Shown here piece by piece: positions 47,426 through 56,533 of a stretch of DNA of 64,000 nt (its first letter is position 1; each line of letters begins with the position of its first letter). The position numbers were made by a program, and so were the translations under genes. The notes beneath the pieces were generated by a model. It had not been told where the DNA came from, searched no databases, and worked only from the letters and a program-made list of their open reading frames with translations. The DNA is from Rhodocyclaceae bacterium (lineage in GTDB: Bacteria; Pseudomonadota; Gammaproteobacteria; Burkholderiales; Rhodocyclaceae), in assembly GCA_006218025.1 (NCBI GenBank), contig VBWA01000008.1, positions 1-64,000 of the forward strand, in the 5' to 3' direction.

Positions 47426-48415
47426 ATGACTCACAGCGATTCCATCCCCTTTGCCGGCCTCCGGCCGGAGCGCATTCTCGATGCGGTGGAGAGCCTCGGC
47501 TACCGCTGCGACGGCGCCCTGATGGCGCTCAACAGTTACGAGAACCGCGTCTGGCAGATTGGCATCGACGACGGTCCGCCGCTGATTGCCAAGTTCTACC
47601 GGCCGGAACGCTGGAGCGACGCGCAGATCGCGGAGGAGCATGCCTTCAGCGCGGCCATGGTGGCGGTTGAACTGCCGGTGGTGGCGCCCCTCGTGATCGG
47701 CGGCAAGACGCTGTTCGTCCATGGCGGTTTCCGCTTTTCGCTTTTTCCGCGGCAGGGCGGGCGCGCGCCGGAATTCGCCGAACCGGAGATACTGGAATGG
47801 ATGGGGCGCTTGATGGCACGCATCCACCTGGTGGGCGCGCGCGAACCGTTCGTAGTGCGCGAGACCCTCGACATACAGCGCTTCGGCATCGATTCGCGCG
47901 ACTGGCTGCTGGCCAACCATGTGATTCCGCCGGAACTGGAGCCGGTATGGCAGGGCGTTGCCGACCAGGCGCTGGAGGGCGTGCGCCATTGCTACGCGCG
48001 AGCCGGGCAGGTCCAGCACCTGCGTCTGCACGGCGACTGCCACGCCGGCAACGTGCTATGGACGCAGGACGGCCCGCACTTCGTCGACTTCGACGATGCC
48101 CGCATGGGCCCGGCAATACAGGACCTGTGGATGCTGCTCTCGGGCGACGCGGAGGAGATGGGGCTGCAGTTCGGCCATGTGCTGGCCGGCTACGAGACTT
48201 TCCGCGAATTCGACGATCGCGAACTGCAACTGGTCGAGGCCCTGCGTACGCTGCGCCTGCTGCATCATTCGGCATGGCTGGCGCGGCGCTGGAACGATCC
48301 GGCTTTCCCGGCGGCGTTTCCCTGGTTCGCCACGAATCGCTATTGGGAGGAACGCATACTCGAACTGCGCGAGCAGATCGCAGCGATGCAGGAGTCGGCG
48401 CTCGTACCACGGTGA
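47426..48415 (+). CDS. srkA: Stress response kinase SrkA (YihE/RdoA)
   Basis: Ser/Thr protein kinase of the APH/choline-kinase fold, linked to Cpx stress response in E. coli. Motifs: SYENRVWQIGIDDGPPLIAKFYRPERW, LRLHGDCHAGNVLW (catalytic loop) and VDFDDARMGPAIQDLWML. 329 residues, normal length. Confidence 0.9.
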   Translation: MTHSDSIPFAGLRPERILDAVESLGYRCDGALMALNSYENRVWQIGIDDGPPLIAKFYRPERWSDAQIAEEHAFSAAMVAVELPVVAPLVIGGKTLFVHGGFRFSLFPRQGGRAPEFAEPEILEWMGRLMARIHLVGAREPFVVRETLDIQRFGIDSRDWLLANHVIPPELEPVWQGVADQALEGVRHCYARAGQVQHLRLHGDCHAGNVLWTQDGPHFVDFDDARMGPAIQDLWMLLSGDAEEMGLQFGHVLAGYETFREFDDRELQLVEALRTLRLLHHSAWLARRWNDPAFPAAFPWFATNRYWEERILELREQIAAMQESALVPR

Positions 48416-48461
48416 GTGGCGGGCTTTGAGCTCAGACAACAAACAACTAGGAACGAATCAA

Positions 48462-49316
48462 ATGCGTGAAGGAAAAGTGAAGTGTCTCAGTGCGGCGGGC
48501 TTTCATCACATGGCCTATGTCGAGTGGGGTGATGCGGCGAATCCGAAGGTACTGGTTTGCGTACATGGGCTGACGCGCTGTTCGCGCGACTTCGATTTCT
48601 TCGCGCAGGCGATGGCGGACGAGTACCGCGTGGTCTGCCCGGACGTGGTGGGGCGCGGGCGCAGCGACTGGCTGCGCAACAAGTCGCTGTACGCGATCCC
48701 GCAGTATTGCAGCGACATGACGGCGCTGCTGGCGAAACTCAACGTCGAGACGGTGCATTGGGTGGGAACCTCGATGGGAGGTCTGATCGGCATGGCGCTC
48801 GCCAGCCAGCGGGAAACTCCTATCACGAGGCTGGTGCTCAACGACGTCGGCCCGGTGATCACCTCGGCGTCGCTGGAGCGGATCGGAACCTACCTCGGCC
48901 AGGCGCCGCGCTTCGACGGCATCGAGCAGGCGGAGGCCTTCGTCCGCTTCGTATCGACGACCTTCGGCAAGCTCACCGACGCGCAGTGGCGGCACCTGAC
49001 CGTGCATACGACGCGTACCGCCGCCGACGGCAAGGTGGAATTCGCCTACGACCCCGGCATTGCCCAGGCCCTTCGAGAAGCGCACGCGGCCGGCGGCGGC
49101 AAGGATCTGGAAATGTGGCCGGTTTACGACGCCATCGCCTGTCCGACGCTGCTGCTGCGCGGGGTGACATCCGATCTGCTGCCGCACGATGCGGCGCTGC
49201 AAATGAGCCAGCGCGGACCGCGCGCGAAACTGATCGAAGTGCCCGGTGTCGGCCACGCGCCGATGCTGATGGATACGGCGCAAGTGGCGCCGGTGCGGGA
49301 GTTTCTGCTCGGCTAA
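48462..49316 (+). CDS. Alpha/beta hydrolase
   Basis: 284 residues with the alpha/beta hydrolase fold: VHGLTRCSRDF (oxyanion region), nucleophile elbow GTSMGG and catalytic histidine in GVGHAPML. The substrate is unknown. It lies directly upstream of the aor operon, with 171 bp between. Confidence 0.85.
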   Translation: MREGKVKCLSAAGFHHMAYVEWGDAANPKVLVCVHGLTRCSRDFDFFAQAMADEYRVVCPDVVGRGRSDWLRNKSLYAIPQYCSDMTALLAKLNVETVHWVGTSMGGLIGMALASQRETPITRLVLNDVGPVITSASLERIGTYLGQAPRFDGIEQAEAFVRFVSTTFGKLTDAQWRHLTVHTTRTAADGKVEFAYDPGIAQALREAHAAGGGKDLEMWPVYDAIACPTLLLRGVTSDLLPHDAALQMSQRGPRAKLIEVPGVGHAPMLMDTAQVAPVREFLLG

Positions 49317-49487
49317 GCGAGGGATGCTGCTCTGCAGCATCGAAAGTTCTTATATCAACATTTTTCACGACATAGAATAGGTACTCGTTCGCATATACCG
49401 GATCCAATCCAAACGCATATTCAATCAACACCGACGCCGGCCCCACCGACGTCAACCGTAGCAGCTGCAAATTAAACAGGAGGCATC

Positions 49488-49967
49488 ATGCAGAAATCGC
49501 TGCACATCGACCCCAGCAAATGCACAGGCTGTCTGCAATGCGAAATGGCCTGTTCCTACGAGAACTACGGAGTGTTCAACATCTCCAAATCGCGCATCAA
49601 GGTCTTCAACTTCGAGCACGAGGGGCGCAAGGTACCCTACACCTGCACCCAGTGCGCCGAAGCCTGGTGCATGAATGCCTGTCCGGTCGATGCTATCCGC
49701 ATTGATGCCGCCACCGGTGCCAAGGTTGTACACGAAGATGCGTGCGTCGGCTGCAAGGTATGCACCATCGCCTGCCCGTTCGGCACGGTCAACTACGTGG
49801 CCGATACGGGCAAAGTGCAGAAGTGCGACCTCTGCGGCGGCGATCCCGCGTGCGTCACGGCCTGTCCCACCGCTGCCATCACCTACGTCGATGCCGACTG
49901 GACCGGGCTCGACAAGATGCGCCAGTGGGCCGGCAAGACCAACACTCAACCGCGCGCCAGCGCCTAA
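49488..49967 (+). CDS. aorA: Aldehyde oxidoreductase polyferredoxin subunit AorA
   Basis: 159-residue electron-transfer subunit with sixteen cysteines in four groups (KCTGCLQCEMACS, TCTQCAEAWCMNACP, ACVGCKVCTIACP, KCDLCGGDPACVTACP), enough for four [4Fe-4S] clusters. It links the tungsten subunit AorB to the flavin subunit AorC. Strong AGGAGG ribosome site. First gene of the aor operon. Confidence 0.92.
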   Translation: MQKSLHIDPSKCTGCLQCEMACSYENYGVFNISKSRIKVFNFEHEGRKVPYTCTQCAEAWCMNACPVDAIRIDAATGAKVVHEDACVGCKVCTIACPFGTVNYVADTGKVQKCDLCGGDPACVTACPTAAITYVDADWTGLDKMRQWAGKTNTQPRASA

Positions 49968-49977
49968 GGAGACGGAC

Positions 49978-51825
49978 ATGGGATGGACACGGAAAATCCT
50001 GCGCGTTGACCTGAGCAAGGGCACCTGCAAGTCGGAGCCCCTCAACATGGAGTGGGCGCAGCAATATCTGGGTCAGCGCGGACTGGCCACCAAGTATTTC
50101 GTCGAGGAAGTCGACCCGAAGGTCGATCCGCTTGCGCCGGGCAACAAGCTGATCATGGCCACCGGACCGCTCACCGGCACCATGGCTTCGACCGGCGGCC
50201 GCTATTCGGTGATCACCAAGGGGCCGCTGACCGGCGCCATCGCCTGCTCGAATTCCGGCGGCTATTTCGGCGCAGAACTCAAGTTCGCCGGCTGGGACAT
50301 GGTGATCTTCGAGGGCAAGTCGCCCAAGCCCGTCTATCTGTCGATCCAGGACGATGTCGTCGAATTGCGCGATGCCTCGCACCTGTGGGGGAAAACCACA
50401 TGGGATACCGAGGAGATTATCAAGTCCAGCCACCACGATCCGCAGGTCCGCGTGGCCTCGATCGGCCGCGCCGGCGAGAATCAGGTCCTCTACGCCTGCG
50501 TCGTCAACGACCTGCACCGCGCTGCAGGCAGGTCCGGCGTCGGTGCCGTGATGGGCTCGAAGAACCTCAAGGCCGTGGCGATTCGCGGCACGGTAGGCGT
50601 TTCCGGGATTCGCGACTTCAAGGCCTTCATGACGGCGACCACGGCCGCGAAAAAGGTGCTGGCCGACAACGCCGTCACGGGGCAGGGACTGCCCAAGTTT
50701 GGCACTCAGGTGTTAATGAACGTCATCAACGAAATGGGCGCGCTGCCCACCCACAACGCCAAGGATGTGCAATTCGAGGGCGCACGCAAGATTTCCGGCG
50801 AGGCCATGCACGAGAAGCGGCTCTCCGACGGCAAGGCCAACCTGATCACCAATGCCGCGTGCTTCGGCTGCACCATTGCCTGCGGACGCATTTCGCAGGT
50901 AGACAAGAACCATTGGAGCGTGGTCAACAGCCCGAAGTACTGGGGCGCCACGGGCGGACTCGAATACGAAGCGGCGTGGTCGCTGGGCGCCGCCGACGGG
51001 GTGGATGACCTCGACGCGCTGACCGTTGCCAACATGATCTGCAACGAAGACGGCTTCGATCCGATCACTTTCGGCGCCACCGTCGGTGCGGTGATGGAAA
51101 TGTACTCGATGGGTGTGTTGACCAAGGAACAGATCGGCATCGAATCGCCCTTCGGTTCGGCGCAGGCCTTGCTCGAGATTGCGCACATGACGGCGGAGGG
51201 ACGCGGCTTCGGCAAGGAAATGGCCCTCGGTTCGGCGCGCCTGACCGCCAAGTACGGCCATCCGGAATTGTCGATGTCGGTCAAGGGTCAGGAGTTCCCG
51301 GCCTATGACCCGCGCGGCATACAGGGCATGGGCCTGACCTACGCCACGTCCAATCGTGGCGCCTGCCATCTGCGCTCCTATACCGTGGCTTCGGAAGTTC
51401 TCGGCATTCCGGTCAAGACCGATCCGCTGGTGACGGAAGGAAAGCCGGCACTGGTCATGGCTTTCCAGGATGCGACGGCTGCCTTCGATTCTTCCGGCAC
51501 CTGCATCTTCACCACGTTTGCGTGGTCGCTGGGCGACCTGGCGCCGCAGATCGACGCCGCCTGTGACGGCGGCTGGTCGGTCGAGCGCCTGGCCGAGCTC
51601 GGCGAGCGTATCTGGAACATGGAGCGCTTGTTCAACAACGCTGCCGGCTTTACCGCCAAGGACGACGATCTGCCGGCGCGACTGAAGACCGAGCCGGCCA
51701 AGACCGGTCCGGCCAAGGGGCTGGTCAGCGGCATCGACAAGATGGTGCCGGAGTACTATCAACTGCGTGGCTGGAACAAGGCTGGCGAGCCGGACAAGGA
51801 AACCCTGGCGCGTCTGGGGCTCTAG
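49978..51825 (+). CDS. aorB: Tungsten-containing aldehyde oxidoreductase catalytic subunit AorB
   Basis: Oxidises aldehydes to acids at a tungsto-bispyranopterin. 615 residues; N-terminal AOR domain (ATGPLTGTMASTGGRYSVITKGPLTGAIACSNSGG), then cluster cysteines ACFGCTIAC (CxxCxxxC) with the fourth in SSGTCIF. The cytoplasmic AorABC enzyme of Aromatoleum oxidises phenylacetaldehyde and passes electrons to NAD+; here it would supply phenylacetate to PadJ. It starts 10 bp after aorA. Confidence 0.93.
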   Translation: MGWTRKILRVDLSKGTCKSEPLNMEWAQQYLGQRGLATKYFVEEVDPKVDPLAPGNKLIMATGPLTGTMASTGGRYSVITKGPLTGAIACSNSGGYFGAELKFAGWDMVIFEGKSPKPVYLSIQDDVVELRDASHLWGKTTWDTEEIIKSSHHDPQVRVASIGRAGENQVLYACVVNDLHRAAGRSGVGAVMGSKNLKAVAIRGTVGVSGIRDFKAFMTATTAAKKVLADNAVTGQGLPKFGTQVLMNVINEMGALPTHNAKDVQFEGARKISGEAMHEKRLSDGKANLITNAACFGCTIACGRISQVDKNHWSVVNSPKYWGATGGLEYEAAWSLGAADGVDDLDALTVANMICNEDGFDPITFGATVGAVMEMYSMGVLTKEQIGIESPFGSAQALLEIAHMTAEGRGFGKEMALGSARLTAKYGHPELSMSVKGQEFPAYDPRGIQGMGLTYATSNRGACHLRSYTVASEVLGIPVKTDPLVTEGKPALVMAFQDATAAFDSSGTCIFTTFAWSLGDLAPQIDAACDGGWSVERLAELGERIWNMERLFNNAAGFTAKDDDLPARLKTEPAKTGPAKGLVSGIDKMVPEYYQLRGWNKAGEPDKETLARLGL

Positions 51826-51838
51826 ACACGGCACTTGC

Positions 51839-51877
51839 ACGCCAAGGCGGCCGGGCGGCTGCCTTGGCGTTCTTGTT
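51839..51877 (+). terminator. Hairpin between aorB and the first aorC
   Basis: ACGCCAAGGC/GCCTTGGCGT stem (10 bp, extendable inward) followed by TCTTGTTT. A likely partial terminator that lowers aorC relative to aorAB. Confidence 0.65.
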
Positions 51878-51957
51878 TCGGCCGCTGCTTGACCTTTGCG
51901 CAGGCGACGCCGACAGGAGCCTTCACTGAAGCTTCGCTGCCATTCGAGGAGTCCGCT

Positions 51958-53202
51958 ATGAAACACGTCATCATCGGCAACGGTCCGGCGGGGGTGGTCG
52001 CCGCCGAGACATTGCGCCGCAATGATCCCCAGGCCGATATCACGCTCATCGGCGAGGAGGCCGAGGCCCCCTATTCGCGCATGGCGATTCCCTATTTCCT
52101 GAACGGCAGCATTCCGGATCAGGGCACGCATCTGCGCAAGGCCGGCGATCATTACGAGCGACACGGCATCCACCTGCATCAGGGGCGTGTGGTCCGGGTC
52201 GAGCCGGAAAGCCAGACCGTGGTTTTCGAGGACGACAGCGAACTCGGCTATGACCGCCTGCTTGTCGCCAGCGGTTGCTATCCGGTGCATCCGTCGCTGC
52301 CGGGCATAGACCTGCCTGGCGTCCATACGTGCTGGACCCTGGCCGATGCTCGCGCCATTGCCGCGCGAGCATTGCCGGGCAGCCGCGTGCTGCAGATCGG
52401 CGCCGGCTTCATCGGCTGCATCATCATGGAGGCGCTTTGTGCCCGCGGCGTCAAGCTGACCGTGGTCGAGATGGGCGACCGCATGGTGCCGCGCATGATG
52501 ACGCCCAAGGCCGGTACGATGATTCGGCACTGGGTGGAAAAGAAGGGCGTGACGGTGCATGTGAATGCGGGCGTGACGCAGATCGTTGCCAAGGGCGAGG
52601 CCCTGGTGGCAACGCTCTCCGACGGCGCCACGGTCGAGGCCGATGTGGTCATCTGTGCGGCCGGTGTGAGGCCCAATGTCGCTTTCCTCGCCGGTAGCGG
52701 CATCGCGGTCGGCCACGGCGTTCATGTCGATGAACACATGCGCACCGACGTGCGCAACATTTTTGCGGCCGGCGATGTCACCGAGGCCTCCGGCTTCCAC
52801 ACCGGCGAGCGCGAACTCAACGCCATACAGCCGAATGCCGCCGACCAGGCGCGCGTCGCCGCGATCAACATGGCCGGCGGCGAAGCGCACTTCCAGGGGG
52901 CTCTGGCGATCAACGTGCTGGACACGCTGGGCATGATCTCGACCTCCTTCGGTCAGTGGTGGGGCGTGGAAGGCGGGGAGGGCGTCGAGAGGGCTGACGA
53001 GAAAAACTTCCATTACCTGTCCCTGCAATTCAAGGACGACATACTGGTGGGCGCCACCAGCATCGGTCGCACCGATCATGTCGGCGCCTTGCGCGGCCTT
53101 GTCCAGGGCCGCCTGCGTTTGGGGGCGTGGAAGGACAGGTTGCTGGAGGATCCGACCCAGTTCATGACGGCGTATATTTCACAGACGCAAAAGACCTCCT
53201 GA
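51958..53202 (+). CDS. aorC: Aldehyde oxidoreductase FAD/NADH subunit AorC, first copy
   Basis: 414-residue pyridine-nucleotide-disulphide-like oxidoreductase. FAD motif GNGPAGVVAAETLRR, NAD motif IGAGFIGCIIMEAL, and IFAAGDVTEASGFH. It transfers electrons from AorA to NAD+. The next gene is a clear paralogue of identical length. Confidence 0.9.
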   Translation: MKHVIIGNGPAGVVAAETLRRNDPQADITLIGEEAEAPYSRMAIPYFLNGSIPDQGTHLRKAGDHYERHGIHLHQGRVVRVEPESQTVVFEDDSELGYDRLLVASGCYPVHPSLPGIDLPGVHTCWTLADARAIAARALPGSRVLQIGAGFIGCIIMEALCARGVKLTVVEMGDRMVPRMMTPKAGTMIRHWVEKKGVTVHVNAGVTQIVAKGEALVATLSDGATVEADVVICAAGVRPNVAFLAGSGIAVGHGVHVDEHMRTDVRNIFAAGDVTEASGFHTGERELNAIQPNAADQARVAAINMAGGEAHFQGALAINVLDTLGMISTSFGQWWGVEGGEGVERADEKNFHYLSLQFKDDILVGATSIGRTDHVGALRGLVQGRLRLGAWKDRLLEDPTQFMTAYISQTQKTS

Positions 53203-53241
53203 GTGGGTGCTATCAGTCCCGCAGACGGCAGCGGAGAGCAT

Positions 53242-54486
53242 ATGAGACATGTCATCATCGGTGCCGGCCCCGCCGGCATCACGGCCGCCGAGACGCTGCG
53301 CAAGCTCGACGCGGAGGCCAGTATTACCGTGCTCGATGGCGAGGGCGAGGTGCCATACGCGCGCATGGCGATTCCCTATCTGCTGTCCGATCAGATCGGC
53401 GAAGACGGCACGCACCTGAGCCGCGATGCCGACCACTACAGCGCGTTGCGCATCGACATCGAGAAGGCGCGCGCTGCGGCAGTGGACACGGCGACGGGTG
53501 CGGTGCGGCTCACCGACGGTCGCGTGATCCCCTACGATCGCCTGCTGATTGCGAGCGGATCGGTGCCGAGCAGGGAGAGCATCGAGGGCATCGATCTGCC
53601 CGGCGTGCATACCTGCTGGACGCTGGCCGATGCGCGCGCGATAGTGGATGAGATTCATCCGGGCGCTCGCATCGTGCAGATGGGGGCCGGCTTCGTCGGC
53701 TGCATCATCATGCATGGCCTGGTGTCGCGCGGTGCCCAACTGACGGTTCTGGTACGCAGCGGTCGCGTGGTGTCGCGCATGATGCCCCCCAAGGCCAGCG
53801 AGATGATCGCGCGCTGGTGCGAAGCCAAGGGCGTGCATATCATGGGCAAGACCCAGGCGGCGCGGATCGATCGCGACGGCGAGGCGCTCAAGGTGACGCT
53901 GACCACGGGCGAAGTCCTGCCGGCGGATATTTACCTCAGCGTCGTAGGCGTTAAGCCGGGCATAGATTTTCTGACCGGCAGCGGCATCGCTGTCGAAACC
54001 GGCATCGTGGTCGACGAACACCTGCGCACCAATGTGCCCGGCGTTTATGCGGTCGGCGACGCGGCCGAATCGCGCGACCGTCTTTACGGCAAATTGCAGA
54101 TGAACGCCATTCAGCCCAACGCCGTGGAACAGGCGCGCATCGCCGCGATGAACATGGCGGGGGGCGATACGGAATTCCTCGGCAGCCTTGCCATCAACGT
54201 GCTCGACACCATGGGCCTCATTTCCTGCTCTTTCGGGCAGTGGCAGGGCGAACCGGGCGGCGAGAGCGTCGAGCAGGTGGATGAGGCCGACTATCGTTAC
54301 CTGTCGCTGCAATTCGGCGGCGAATGCCTGGTCGGTGCGACCACGGTCGGCTTCACGGATCATGTCGGTGCGCTGCGTGGTCTGATTCAGGGCAAGGTGA
54401 AGCTCGGTGCATGGCGCGAGCGCCTGTTGGCCGATCCGTCGTTGTTCATGTCGGCGCACCTGGCGATGGCCGAAAAGCTGGCATGA
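53242..54486 (+). CDS. Aldehyde oxidoreductase FAD/NADH subunit AorC, second copy
   Basis: 414 residues, aligned with the first AorC over the full length (shared VHTCWTLADARAI, LAINVLDTxGxIS, DHVGALRGLxQG). FAD motif GAGPAGITAAETLRK, NAD motif MGAGFVGCIIMHGL. Start ATG at 53242 after GGAGAGCAT; a longer GTG start is less likely. Standard aor operons have one aorC; here a tandem pair exists. The stop overlaps the MoaD-like gene. Confidence 0.88.
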   Translation: MRHVIIGAGPAGITAAETLRKLDAEASITVLDGEGEVPYARMAIPYLLSDQIGEDGTHLSRDADHYSALRIDIEKARAAAVDTATGAVRLTDGRVIPYDRLLIASGSVPSRESIEGIDLPGVHTCWTLADARAIVDEIHPGARIVQMGAGFVGCIIMHGLVSRGAQLTVLVRSGRVVSRMMPPKASEMIARWCEAKGVHIMGKTQAARIDRDGEALKVTLTTGEVLPADIYLSVVGVKPGIDFLTGSGIAVETGIVVDEHLRTNVPGVYAVGDAAESRDRLYGKLQMNAIQPNAVEQARIAAMNMAGGDTEFLGSLAINVLDTMGLISCSFGQWQGEPGGESVEQVDEADYRYLSLQFGGECLVGATTVGFTDHVGALRGLIQGKVKLGAWRERLLADPSLFMSAHLAMAEKLA

Positions 54487-54737
54487 AAATCACCTTCAAG
54501 CTGTTCGCCAGCTTGCAGGACTATCTTCCGGCGGAGGCGAAAAGGACCAACGCTCTCAGTCTCGAAGTCGCTGACGCCACGACGGTGGCGCAGATCGTCG
54601 AACGCTTCGCTCTGCCGCAGAAACTGGTTCATCTGGTGCTGATCGACGGCACTTTCGTGCCGTTCGCCGAGCGGGCGGGCCGCACGCTCCGTGAAGGGGA
54701 AACACTGGCCATCTGGCCACCTGTCGCCGGCGGATGA
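54483..54737 (+). CDS. aorD: MoaD/ThiS-like sulfur carrier protein
   Basis: 84-residue ubiquitin-fold carrier ending in VAGG, the Gly-Gly tail that is thiocarboxylated to supply sulfur for the pterin cofactor. It starts at an ATGA overlap with aorC2 and ends overlapping the next gene. In this operon it likely serves the tungsten cofactor of AorB. Confidence 0.88.
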   Translation: MKITFKLFASLQDYLPAEAKRTNALSLEVADATTVAQIVERFALPQKLVHLVLIDGTFVPFAERAGRTLREGETLAIWPPVAGG

Positions 54738-55009
54738 GATTCCCCTTGGCGTATGACGCGACGACAACGCGTCAAGAGTTTGTTCGACTGCTTCCGCAAG
54801 CGAGCGGAGAGGCGGAACTTCGTGAAATCGACGGCAGGTTCTGTGGCAAGGGTTGGTCCGTCCGCCTGACCCCGATTCCGCCGCTGGCAATTGGCATGGT
54901 GCGACTGGAGCGCCATCGCGTTAGGATCGAATTCGATGGATTGACGGCAGAAGAGCAGGATCGATTCATGCAGCGCTTTACTCTGCATTATCAGCGCGGC
55001 GGCGGGTGA
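54734..55009 (+). CDS. Small protein of unknown function at the end of the aor operon
   Basis: 91 residues; not recognised. Start overlaps the MoaD-like stop (ATGA), so it is translationally coupled. The sequence has ELREIDGRFCGKGWSVRLTPIPPLAIGMVRLERHRVRIEF and ends in GGG. A cofactor-assembly role is possible from position (aor operons of relatives also carry a further small gene), but the sequence does not show it. Confidence 0.6.
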   Translation: MRFPLAYDATTTRQEFVRLLPQASGEAELREIDGRFCGKGWSVRLTPIPPLAIGMVRLERHRVRIEFDGLTAEEQDRFMQRFTLHYQRGGG

Positions 55010-55180
55010 CTGCCTATCGAGTCCGAACAATACCGGGATTGTGGTATATCGAAGTCGTTTTTTGTGTCCCATACTGGAAAAGAAGGTGAGATTTGCGCCT
55101 GCGGTTGCTCATGGTTCTTGCCGCCAAATTAAGGAGGCGCATGTATTTTTGTCCGCTTGATTCGTCAATGGGAGACTGAA

Positions 55181-55624
55181 ATGAAAAACACGTCGATAGC
55201 AATACTCGTCGCTGCGGCACTGATGATGGGAGCCAACGGTGTTGCCGTTGCCGCCGATAAGAAAGTGAAGGTAGATCTCGGGAAGCGCGAATATATAAAT
55301 AGTTGTGTCTTGTGCCATGGGGCAGATGGCAAAGGTAACGGCTCGGTTGTTGAACTGCTCAAGAAGAAGCCGACTGATCTGACCACCCTTTCCAAGAAGA
55401 ATAGTGGCGTGTTTCCGTTCGATCGGGTCTATGCAATGGTCGACGGCCGCGAGATGGTCATGGGGCATGGAGATCGCGATATGCCGGCGTGGGGCAACAG
55501 GTACAGTACGGATGCGACCAAGGCAGCCGAGTACTATGTCGATGTGCCTTACGACATGGAAATGTACGCGCGGAGCCGGATTCTTGCCTTGATCGATTAT
55601 CTGAACCGCATTCAGGCCAAGTAA
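55181..55624 (+). CDS. Monohaem cytochrome c
   Basis: 147 residues with a signal peptide (MKNTSIAILVAAALMMGANGVAVA) and one haem-binding CVLCH near residue 43, followed by ADGKGNG, typical of class I cytochromes c. A methionine-rich stretch (MVMGHGDRDMPAWG) may supply the axial ligand. It is separated by 171 bp from the aor operon and may have its own promoter. Partner unknown. Confidence 0.85.
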   Translation: MKNTSIAILVAAALMMGANGVAVAADKKVKVDLGKREYINSCVLCHGADGKGNGSVVELLKKKPTDLTTLSKKNSGVFPFDRVYAMVDGREMVMGHGDRDMPAWGNRYSTDATKAAEYYVDVPYDMEMYARSRILALIDYLNRIQAK

Positions 55625-55685
55625 GCGACCGGGCTCGCGGCGGTAGCTACGACGGCCCGGCGGCGAAAGCTGCTAAAATTCTTCT

Positions 55686-55785
55686 GCGGCGGGTCTCCCC
55701 GCATTGCGGGGTGGTGAATCTGGTCAGGTCCGGAAGGAAGCAGCCACAGCCGTTTTCCGCAAGTGCCGGGGGTCAGGCTCGCCGC
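55686..55785 (+). ncRNA. ffs: Signal recognition particle RNA (4.5S, small bacterial type)
   Basis: The conserved domain IV core GGTCAGGTCCGGAAGGAAGC is present (55722-55742 region), with flanking arms AAT-CTGGTCAGG and GCAGCCACAGC and GTGCCGGGGGTCAGG. The ends GCGGCGGG and CTCGCCGC pair to close the stem. Located upstream of dnaX, as in many proteobacteria. Confidence 0.95.
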
Positions 55786-55820
55786 ACCCCATCCCGTCCG
55801 ACGCCGTGCCGTAATCTTCC

Positions 55821-55857
55821 CTTACAAACTTCGTCCCCCTGTCACATCCGGCTTACA
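55821..55857 (+). promoter_or_regulatory. CTTACA repeats upstream of the Spy-like gene
   Basis: CTTACA at 55821 and 55852 with GTCACA at 55841, near-helical spacing, similar to 26279-26304 before the YXWGXW-like gene. Possible site for an envelope-stress response regulator. Confidence 0.35.
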
Positions 55858-55909
55858 GCCATCGGATGAAATGCAACCTGCCATGAGGCATTCACGACAG
55901 GAGCACACC

Positions 55910-56449
55910 ATGAAACTGAATCGAAAAATTATTGCGGGCTTTCTCGCTGCCAGCGCCGTCATGTTCGGCGTCGCCTATGCGCAGGGTCCGGGCTGCGGCC
56001 CCGACGGCAGGCCGGGCATGATGCGCAGCGCAATGCAGGGCGGCATGATGGATCCGGGCGCCCGGGTCGACCAGCGCCTGAGCCGGCTCAAGAGCGATCT
56101 TAACGTCACGGCCCAGCAGGAGCCGATGTGGTTGGCTTTCGCCGAGAAGTCGAAGGCCGAGGCGGGCAAGGGCATTCAGGCCATGCGCGAGCGCATGAAA
56201 GACGACAAGCAAGTCACCGCGCCGGAACGCTTCACGCAGATGCAGGACGGTATGAAACAGCGCCTTGCCGCGATGGAGTCGGTCAACGAATCCTTCAATC
56301 GCCTCTACGCCGCCCTGACGCCGGAGCAGAAAGCCGCCGCGGACAAGCATTTCAGCAGCGCCGAACGGTATAAGCGTGGCCCCGGTCGCGGCGCACCGTT
56401 GCGCGACGGGCAGGGGGGGGCCGGAGCACCGGAACCGCGCAAGGGATAA
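55910..56449 (+). CDS. Spy/LTXXQ-type periplasmic protein
   Basis: 179 residues with a signal peptide (MKLNRKIIAGFLAASAVMFGVAYA). The helical body has two LTxxQ-like motifs, LNVTAQQEPMW and LTPEQKAAADKHF, as in Spy/CpxP. The tail is Arg/Gly/Pro-rich. Probably a periplasmic chaperone induced by envelope stress. Confidence 0.85.
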   Translation: MKLNRKIIAGFLAASAVMFGVAYAQGPGCGPDGRPGMMRSAMQGGMMDPGARVDQRLSRLKSDLNVTAQQEPMWLAFAEKSKAEAGKGIQAMRERMKDDKQVTAPERFTQMQDGMKQRLAAMESVNESFNRLYAALTPEQKAAADKHFSSAERYKRGPGRGAPLRDGQGGAGAPEPRKG

Positions 56450-56533
56450 AGGCCTCCGGCCAGATGCAACGCGGGGCAGCCTATCTGCAGAGGGCTGCCC
56501 CGTTTGTCTTGAACGGCCTGATAAAATCGCTCC

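Noticed and set aside
49317-49487. FNR or sigma-54 site upstream of aorA
   Set aside because: Only ATCAA half-sites are present and no GG-N10-GC pair with proper spacing was found.
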